From contig JAMNXX010000254.1 of NCBI GenBank assembly GCA_023623095.1, forward strand, positions 1-11,900: a stretch of 11,900 nucleotides of DNA, read 5' to 3'. Origin of the DNA: Bacillota bacterium (lineage in GTDB: Bacteria; Bacillota; Clostridia; Peptostreptococcales; Thermotaleaceae). The notes below the pieces were generated by a model. It saw nothing but the letters and a program-made list of their open reading frames with translations, searched no databases and was not told the DNA's origin. This document shows positions 6,788 to 11,900 of the stretch, piece after piece (position 1 is the stretch's first letter; every line of letters starts with the position of its first letter). A program made the position numbers and the translations under genes.

Positions 6788-7819
6788 TTAACTAAAGATC
6801 TCTCTTACGCGTTCTTCATGACCGCAGGATTTACGAACTTTTAATTTCGGCTGTAAAAAGATCTCCTGATGAACGTGTTCTTCATCATCGCCGTTTTCAA
6901 TATGATCAAACAACAATCGAGCCGAAAGCAGTCCCATCTTGTAGGCCGGCTGGGATACCGTTGTCAGTTTCGGCTCTACCAAAGCCGACATTTCGATATT
7001 GTCAAATCCAACAATGGCAATATCCTCCGGGATCCGAAGTCCTTCTGATTTGATGGCATCAATTGCACCGAATGCCATCAGATCATTTGCAACAAAGATC
7101 GCTTCCGGTTTACATTTCAACTGCAAAAGTTTTTTGGCTGCCAAATATCCGCCTTCTATTTCGTTATTTCCTTCCACGATATACCGCTTATCTATGGGCA
7201 GATTGTTTTCTTTCAGCGCTTTTTCATATCCTGCCCGCTTTTCTTGATTTTCTATTTGATGCACTGCCCCTGAAATATGAGCAATGCGCTTATAGCCGAT
7301 TTCTATTAAATGCTTTGTTGCAATGTATCCTCCCAGCATATAATCAGTAAATACAACACTTCCATGTTTGACATTTTTGTTTTTCCCGATCATTACAAGC
7401 GTAATATCCTGTTTTTTAATTTGCTGGATCTCTTCTTTGTTCAATAAACTAGCTGTTAAAATTAAACCATCTACCCTTCTTTTAATCAACATATCGATAT
7501 AGTCTGCTTCTTTTTTTTGGCTTTCTTCCGTATTGCACAAAAGCGTATTGTAACCCTTCTTATGCGCTACATCCTCTACCCCTTTGGCTATCTCCATATA
7601 AAGCGGATTCAATATATTTGGAATCAATAAGGCAATGGTATTTGTTTTATTTAATGCCAAACTTCTCGCCAATCCGTTCGGTGTATAATTCAATTCTTTA
7701 ATGACCGACAGGACATATTCCATCGTTGTAGGGGAAACCGTATTCGGATGGTTTAAAACCCTGGAAACCGTAGCGACAGAAACACCTGCTTTTTTGGCTA
7801 CATCCCTTATATTGGCCAT
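6788..7819 (-). CDS. LacI-family transcriptional regulator
   Basis: This 343-residue DNA-binding regulator has the classic LacI N-terminus: helix-turn-helix at about residues 3-23 (IRDVAKKAGVSVATVSRVLN), then the hinge helix region YTPNGLARSL. A periplasmic-binding-protein-like effector domain runs from about residue 60 (TIALLIPNILNPLYMEIAKGVED) to the end. The ATG at 7819 follows a strong SD (GAGAGGTGA) at good spacing. It is cotranscribed with the DHOD-like enzyme and diverges from the ABC importer operon, so it probably controls one or both in response to a small molecule. Its ligand cannot be read from the sequence; LacI proteins often bind sugars or nucleobases/nucleosides. Confidence 0.95.
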   Translation of the reverse strand: MANIRDVAKKAGVSVATVSRVLNHPNTVSPTTMEYVLSVIKELNYTPNGLARSLALNKTNTIALLIPNILNPLYMEIAKGVEDVAHKKGYNTLLCNTEESQKKEADYIDMLIKRRVDGLILTASLLNKEEIQQIKKQDITLVMIGKNKNVKHGSVVFTDYMLGGYIATKHLIEIGYKRIAHISGAVHQIENQEKRAGYEKALKENNLPIDKRYIVEGNNEIEGGYLAAKKLLQLKCKPEAIFVANDLMAFGAIDAIKSEGLRIPEDIAIVGFDNIEMSALVEPKLTTVSQPAYKMGLLSARLLFDHIENGDDEEHVHQEIFLQPKLKVRKSCGHEERVREIFS

Positions 7820-7867
7820 CTCTTCACCTCTCTTTGCCGCCCTATATCTCTTATTATATTTGTTTTT

Positions 7868-7896
7868 ATTATATCATGATTGCAATACTACTTCAA
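7868..7896 (-). promoter_or_regulatory. Promoter of the lacI-type regulator and DHOD-like gene
   Basis: On the minus strand -35 TTGAAG (7896-7891) and a perfect -10 TATAAT (7873-7868) are separated by 17 nt. The start site would lie near 7861, about 40 bases before the regulator ATG. A/T tracts at about 7893-7920 lie just upstream and may act as an UP-like or curved element. Confidence 0.68.
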
Positions 7897-8007
7897 AAAT
7901 TTTGAATATCAATTTTTTAAAGCGGAAACAAAGAAAAATACGCCCTATTCCTTATCCAAAAAGAAACAGCCAATCTGAAAGAAGAAAATAGAAAATTAAG
8001 ATATTTT

Positions 8008-8036
8008 TTGATTGCCAACAATTGCCTCATTATGAT
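8008..8036 (+). promoter_or_regulatory. Promoter of the ABC importer operon
   Basis: -35 TTGATT (8008-8013) and -10 TATGAT (8031-8036) are separated by exactly 17 nt, which puts the start near 8043. The -10 box lies at the edge of the long inverted repeat that begins at 8035, so a protein bound to that repeat would block this promoter. Confidence 0.62.
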
Positions 8037-8085
8037 ATGATAATGTTACCTATTAGAGTTGATCTAATAGGTAACATTATCATAT
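8035..8085 (+). repeat. Perfect 23-bp inverted repeat over promoter and transcript start
   Basis: Positions 8035-8057 are exactly complementary to 8063-8085, leaving a 5-nt loop (GTTGA). No T-run follows on either strand and no gene ends here, so it is not a terminator. It overlaps the -10 box and the predicted start, so it could be a large operator or, if transcribed from about 8043, a stable 15-bp hairpin at the extreme 5' end of the mRNA. The outer 11-base motif CATTATCATAT (8075-8085) occurs inverted at 8035-8045 and, with one mismatch, again at 8028-8038, which favours a protein-binding role. Confidence 0.85.
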
Positions 8086-8111
8086 AAAACAGAAAATAAG
8101 GGGAAAGGACA

Positions 8112-9221
8112 ATGAAAAAGAAATGGCTGAAATATGGAACAGCTATTTTATTAGTCATCTGTATGACAATGATGCTATTTGGCTGCGGTGCCAATCCGGA
8201 TGCGGAGGAAACGGAGGCCGAAGGAAATCCTGAAGCCGCTCCAGAAACTCTAAAGGTCGGTATGCTCGGATTAGATATTAAAACAGCTTGCATCATTCTA
8301 GCCAAGGAGCTAGGACACTACGAAGAAGAAGGGGTCAATGTAGAGTTTGAGACCATTTCCAACCTGGCGGATGGCCTGACTGCTGTGGAGCAAGGTAAAT
8401 TGGATATCTTGCCATTCGGTGTTATTCCTACTTGTACATTTGTATCCCAAGGATCGGATGTCCATGTCATCGCCGGTACCATATCAGAAGGCAGCGAAAT
8501 CATCGTAACGAAGGAAAATGCAGATACAATCAATAGCGCCCAAGATTTTGTAGGCAAAAAGATCGGATGTTTCCGCATGGAAACCGGTCATATGGTCATA
8601 AAAGGGTATCTCCGAGAAGCCGGTATTGACATTAATAAAGATGTAGAATTTGTTTATCTTGATTCTCAGAACTCCATCCTAGAGGCAGTTAAGAAAGGGG
8701 ATGTGGATTTAGGATTTGTCAACAGCGGCTATGGATACATTGCTCAGAAGTCCGACTTAGCCGTGGCAGCAACAGCAGGTGATTTTGTATCGGACTTTCC
8801 ATGCTGTCGTCAAACCACCTCACGTGAGACTTTGACGAATAAGCAGGATGCATTGGTAAAATTTGAAACTGCAGTGCTGCGCGGCTACGAAACATATATG
8901 ACCGATAAGGAAACAACCATCAGCGTTTTAGCTGAATATTGCGGCCAAGATAAAGAATATGTGGAAGCTATCATGTATGGCCTAAAGGATACATATAAAA
9001 ATGCCATGATTATCTCCATCGATCCCAATAAGAATAAAGTGGCGGATTTCTACGAAGTCATGAAAGCAGATGGTGATATTGCTGCGGATACGGAATATAT
9101 CATGGAAGACCATGTGGACACGTCCATCTATGAAGATGCTTTGAAAATCATGATAGACCGAGGTTCTAACAAAGAGTTATTTACTCAGTTAATGGAAGAA
9201 TTTAAAATAAATAATTTATAA
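8112..9221 (+). CDS. ABC importer substrate-binding lipoprotein (NMT1/SsuA/TauA-like)
   Basis: This 369-residue protein is a membrane-anchored solute-binding component. It starts with a lipoprotein signal peptide: MKKKWLKY, a hydrophobic stretch at about 9-22, and lipobox LFGC with lipidated Cys25. An acidic, Glu/Ala-rich linker (about 27-45) precedes the binding fold, which opens with LKVGMLGLDIKTACIILAKELGHYEEEGVNVEFE and contains ADGLTAVEQGKLDILPFG. This pattern is typical of the NMT1/THI5-like group, whose members bind nitrate, sulfonates, taurine or thiamine and pyrimidine precursors. A Cys-Cys pair occurs at FPCCRQT. The ATG has a good SD (GGGGAAAGGA). It is the first gene of the importer operon; the ligand is unknown. 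Confidence 0.88.
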   Translation: MKKKWLKYGTAILLVICMTMMLFGCGANPDAEETEAEGNPEAAPETLKVGMLGLDIKTACIILAKELGHYEEEGVNVEFETISNLADGLTAVEQGKLDILPFGVIPTCTFVSQGSDVHVIAGTISEGSEIIVTKENADTINSAQDFVGKKIGCFRMETGHMVIKGYLREAGIDINKDVEFVYLDSQNSILEAVKKGDVDLGFVNSGYGYIAQKSDLAVAATAGDFVSDFPCCRQTTSRETLTNKQDALVKFETAVLRGYETYMTDKETTISVLAEYCGQDKEYVEAIMYGLKDTYKNAMIISIDPNKNKVADFYEVMKADGDIAADTEYIMEDHVDTSIYEDALKIMIDRGSNKELFTQLMEEFKINNL

Positions 9222-9299
9222 GCAACCTCTGAAGCTGCCGGCGAGTTTTTCCTATGATAGGAAGATTTTCTCTAAAAAATAAAAGTAAGGGATGAGATT

Positions 9300-10103
9300 A
9301 TGAGCATCATTGATATCTTCCATCTAACTTTTTCATACAAAAATAACAATCGCTACGAAACAGTGCTTTCTGATTTAAACCTACAGATCAAAGAAGGTGA
9401 ATTTGTCTGTATCACCGGCCATTCCGGCTGCGGAAAAAGTACATTGCTCAATATTTTGGCAGGGCTTCTATTGCCTAGTAGCGGAAGGGTTGTCATTGAC
9501 GGCAACCCTTTAACGGGACCGGGAACAGAGCGTGCCGTTGTTTTTCAACACGATTCTCTCTTTCCATGGATGACTGCGCGAAAAAATGTACTGTTCGGAA
9601 TCCAACAGGCCAGACGTGAACTAAAAAAATCAGAAGCAGAAGAACTTGCAGAAGTTTATTTAAAAAAAGTTGGCATGGAGAAAGCCATGGATAAATATCC
9701 CTATCAGCTATCCGGCGGTATGCAGCAAAGAGTCGCTATTGCCCGGGCTCTGGCTATGGATTCCAAAATTCTGCTTCTGGATGAGCCTTTCGGTGCGCTG
9801 GATGCAAAAAGAAGAAAAGAATTGCAGCAGCTTTTGGAATCCCTGTGGGATTCGGGAAACGGGAAGAAAACCGTCGTCTTTGTCACACATGATATCGAAG
9901 AAGCTATTTTATTAGCCGATCGGATCCTTTTTATGCGCCCGGGTAGAATCGAGGCAGATATGATGGTGCCTTTTAGCAGGCCTCGTACGCGTAATCGAGA
10001 AAAAATTTTAAGTTCTATGGAATACAAGCTTCTTAAAAATAAACTGACAGATCTATTTTATCTTGATTTTGATTTGGAGTTGGAAGAAAATGAGGCCCTT
10101 TAG
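9300..10103 (+). CDS. ABC importer ATPase subunit (NrtD/SsuB/TauB-like)
   Basis: This 267-residue cytoplasmic ATPase powers the importer encoded around it. All nucleotide-binding motifs are intact: Walker A GHSGCGKST (40-48), Q-loop Gln83 in VVFQHDSLFPW, signature LSGGMQQR (137-144), Walker B ILLLDEP (157-163), D-loop GALD and H-loop His197 in VTHD. The LFPW sequence after the Q-loop is characteristic of the nitrate/sulfonate/taurine ATPase group. The ATG follows AAGGGATGA at good spacing, 78 bases after the binding-protein gene; that gap has only a weak 6-bp hairpin (9249-9263). Its 3' end overlaps the permease gene by 14 bases. Confidence 0.95.
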   Translation: MSIIDIFHLTFSYKNNNRYETVLSDLNLQIKEGEFVCITGHSGCGKSTLLNILAGLLLPSSGRVVIDGNPLTGPGTERAVVFQHDSLFPWMTARKNVLFGIQQARRELKKSEAEELAEVYLKKVGMEKAMDKYPYQLSGGMQQRVAIARALAMDSKILLLDEPFGALDAKRRKELQQLLESLWDSGNGKKTVVFVTHDIEEAILLADRILFMRPGRIEADMMVPFSRPRTRNREKILSSMEYKLLKNKLTDLFYLDFDLELEENEAL

Positions 10104-10998
10104 CAAATCCTTTTTCATCGCTCATATACTCATGGCCGCTTTAATCATACTCATCCACATCCCAGGGCAAAAATCCGTTGAAGACCCGAAAGCATTTTTT
10201 GCAGGAATCGTTGTTATTGAACTGATCTACTTATATCAATTGGTACGGAAAAGAAAAAGCCCATTGGCGTTGTCCGATATCATGATAATCCTTTGGTCTA
10301 TTTTACTGTTATGGGAAATTTCCACCACCCAGCTAAACCTGATGCACCCTGTTTTGGTTCCTAGTCCTGAAAACGTATTTCACGTATTTGCAACCCAATA
10401 TGATGTGCTATTGCTTGGTGTCCTCTCCTCAATGGAGCTATTGCTCGTTGGAGTTTTGTTCGGCATTGGCTTCGGCGTGGGTCTAGGTTTACCGGTTGGC
10501 TGGATACCCCGCCTGCGGGATATTTTTTATCCGATTGCCAATGTGCTGACGCCGATTCCGCCGGTAGTCTTTGCGCCCTATCTGATCGCGCTGATGCCGA
10601 CATTCCGCAGCGCCTCCGCTGTCGTGATTATTCTGACAATATTCTGGCCCACTTTCTTAAGTATCATCATCCGGGTAAATTCTATCGAACCTCGTATCCT
10701 GGATTCGGCCAGAGTACTGAACGTCAGCAATCGCACGATGATTCGGAAGATTTTACTTCCGTATGTAATTCCCAGTGTGATATCCGGGTTGAAGGTAACC
10801 ATAACCACCTCTGTCATGATGCTCACATTCGCAGAAATGATGGGAGCCACAAGCGGGATGGGTTTTTATATCATCAACTATACCCATTACGCGAACTATA
10901 CCAATGTGGTAGCAGGTATTATCTTGGTAGGCATCGTCGTAACCGTTTTAAATTGGCTGGTAAATATCATTCAAATCAAAACGATCAAATGGCATTAA
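10090..10998 (+). CDS. ABC importer permease (NrtB/SsuC/TauC-like)
   Basis: This 302-residue integral membrane protein forms the translocation path of the importer. The family's LVPSP motif lies near residue 90 (VLVPSPENVF). The coupling (EAA) loop is recognisable as DSARVLNVSNRTMIRKILLPYVIPSVISGLK, but the usually conserved glycine after the Ala-x-x-Leu is replaced by Asn. The protein is about 50 residues longer than typical members because of two extra hydrophobic segments at its N-terminus (about 8-24 and 36-52) ahead of the one at about 63-77. I chose the ATG at 10090, inside the end of the ATPase gene and preceded by GGAG/GGAAG, over an in-frame TTG at 10063. The 14-base overlap suggests translational coupling. 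Confidence 0.92.
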   Translation: MRPFSKSFFIAHILMAALIILIHIPGQKSVEDPKAFFAGIVVIELIYLYQLVRKRKSPLALSDIMIILWSILLLWEISTTQLNLMHPVLVPSPENVFHVFATQYDVLLLGVLSSMELLLVGVLFGIGFGVGLGLPVGWIPRLRDIFYPIANVLTPIPPVVFAPYLIALMPTFRSASAVVIILTIFWPTFLSIIIRVNSIEPRILDSARVLNVSNRTMIRKILLPYVIPSVISGLKVTITTSVMMLTFAEMMGATSGMGFYIINYTHYANYTNVVAGIILVGIVVTVLNWLVNIIQIKTIKWH

Positions 10999-11022
10999 AA
11001 TTCATATAAAGGAGGGGAAAAA

Positions 11023-11628
11023 ATGAATTTCAAATCATATGATGAGGCTACCAAGTACATTACCGAGGAATGCCTCCGTATTTACAAAGAGAAAGACGCT
11101 ATACAGTGTACAGAGTTGGCATTGCACTTACTGGATGCGCCGCAGTTGAAGATGCATTGTCCCCAGCACCATTATTTGATTCCCGCAGCGATGCTGACCG
11201 CTGCATATAAATTCCAGGGAAGGCCTGTGGAAATGCTGCAAAATGATTTGATGGAAGCAATGATGCGAGCTAAAAATGTCCTCCCTGCCTTTTGCGGTCT
11301 GTACGGAAGCTGTGGTGCTGCTGTAGGCCTCGGTATATATGCCAGTATTTTAACGGATTCCGATCAATATTCCGTACGCACATGGGCCCTTGCCAATAAA
11401 ATCGTTGGAGGATGTCTGTTAAAAATTTCGGAAATCGATGGACCCCGATGCTGCAAGCGAAGTTCATATATTGCCCTTCAGGTCGGCGAAAAATTTAGCA
11501 AGGAAGAATTCGGCATTGATCTGGGTACAACAGAATTCTTTCAATGTACCCATTATTTAAAAAATAAAGAGGAATGCAAAAAAGAAGAATGCCCCTTTTT
11601 CCCCGTGAATGGAAGAGAAGTGATATAA
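11023..11628 (+). CDS. Cysteine-rich protein of unknown function (DUF5714-like)
   Basis: This 201-residue soluble-looking protein has no signal peptide or membrane segment. From memory it resembles proteins labelled DUF5714; I could not verify this. Eleven cysteines (17, 29, 46, 91, 97, 131, 143, 144, 175, 185, 190) and several histidines stand out. The likeliest functional motifs are HCPQHH (45-50), FCGLYGSCGAAVGLG (90-104), GPRCCKRSSY (140-149) and the C-terminal CTHYLKNKEECKKEECPFF. Metal or Fe-S binding, or thiol chemistry, are reasonable guesses but no function is established. The ATG at 11023 has a very strong SD (AAAGGAGGGG). It lies 24 bases after the permease stop and 3 bases before the lipoyl-domain gene, so it belongs to the importer operon. 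Confidence 0.8.
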   Translation: MNFKSYDEATKYITEECLRIYKEKDAIQCTELALHLLDAPQLKMHCPQHHYLIPAAMLTAAYKFQGRPVEMLQNDLMEAMMRAKNVLPAFCGLYGSCGAAVGLGIYASILTDSDQYSVRTWALANKIVGGCLLKISEIDGPRCCKRSSYIALQVGEKFSKEEFGIDLGTTEFFQCTHYLKNKEECKKEECPFFPVNGREVI

Positions 11629-11631
11629 TCT

Positions 11632-11900
11632 ATGGTAAAAGTAGAAATCACAGTCCCTAAATCGGCAACACCGAAAACCGGTGCTTATGCTTGTGAATGT
11701 CAAAAGGTAGAAATCAAACTGGTAGGAAAAGAAGCCAAGGTCTTTTGGGTCGCAAAATTGAATGATCGCGTCAAGTGCGGAGAAGTTTTGTGTAAACTCG
11801 AAGTACAAAAGACCACCGTTGAAATCCCATCTCCCTGTGATGGCCGTTTAGTAGATATCTGTATTGAAGATGGTAGCATCTGTTCTGCAGGAAGCATCCT
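11632..11900 (+). CDS. Lipoyl-attachment domain protein (partial, runs off window)
   Basis: Eighty-nine codons are visible and the frame stays open to the window edge. Residues about 25-89 form a biotinyl/lipoyl-type beta-barrel domain. The key turn is LEVQKTTVEIPSPCDG, with Lys60 as the predicted modified lysine. The Glu-x-x-Lys-Thr context resembles E2 lipoyl domains (ETDKAT) rather than the MKM of biotin carriers. Seven cysteines (21, 23, 49, 54, 69, 77, 84) in 89 residues are unusual for such a domain. The first 24 residues contain a Cys-x-Cys. The start ATG is 3 bases after the stop of the cysteine-rich protein, with a modest SD (GAGAAGTGA). It could be a small free-standing carrier or the N-terminus of an E2 acyltransferase; the window does not show which. 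Confidence 0.85.
   Translation, partial: MVKVEITVPKSATPKTGAYACECQKVEIKLVGKEAKVFWVAKLNDRVKCGEVLCKLEVQKTTVEIPSPCDGRLVDICIEDGSICSAGSI

Noticed and set aside
8035..8085. The long inverted repeat as a bidirectional terminator or small transposable element
   Set aside because: No T-run flanks it, no gene ends here (both neighbours diverge), and no flanking target-site duplication or transposase is seen.
8030..8305. A 91-codon minus-strand open frame covering the long inverted repeat and the lipoprotein start
   Set aside because: It overlaps the promoter, the palindrome and the signal peptide of a well-supported gene, and shows no family features.
9249..9263. Small hairpin between the binding-protein and ATPase genes
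   Set aside because: It has only a 6-bp A/T-rich stem and a broken T-tract. It may slightly attenuate but is too weak to call a terminator.

Overview
This window looks like a chromosomal segment of a low-to-moderate GC anaerobic Bacillota, most likely a clostridial lineage. The reasons are a long SRP RNA with an Alu domain, the tRNA-Ser / SRP RNA / dnaX neighbourhood typical of Firmicutes, strong purine-rich Shine-Dalgarno (SD) sites, and oxygen-sensitive-looking chemistry (Fe-S flavoenzyme, LarA-type nickel enzyme family, cysteine-rich proteins). The species cannot be read from the sequence.

Layout. (1) Positions 1-2382 form a housekeeping block on the minus strand. A tRNA-Ser(GGA) and the SRP RNA appear to share one promoter and one terminator. 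dnaX follows from its own promoter, and the best SD and the family N-terminus argue for a non-standard CTG start. (2) Positions 2453-5434, also minus, are a tight three-gene unit: malic enzyme, a LarA-family racemase (4-base overlap) and the RNA 2',3'-cyclic phosphodiesterase ThpR. The pairing of malic enzyme with LarA suggests D-/L-malate use. (3) Positions 5657-7819, minus, hold a LacI-family regulator followed by a DHOD/PreA-like flavoprotein with altered active-site and Fe-S motifs, closed by a hairpin. (4) Divergent from the regulator, positions 8112-11900 on the plus strand encode an NMT1/SsuA/TauA-type ABC importer (lipoprotein, ATPase, permease), a cysteine-rich protein without clear function, and a cysteine-rich protein with a lipoyl-attachment motif that runs off the window.

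The divergent LacI / importer region is the accessory part. Its promoter carries a perfect 23-bp inverted repeat whose end motif also recurs across the -10 box. My working idea is a regulated locus that imports a small molecule and processes it with the flavo-Fe-S enzyme and a lipoyl-carrier enzyme system lying mostly beyond the right edge. The substrate cannot be determined here.
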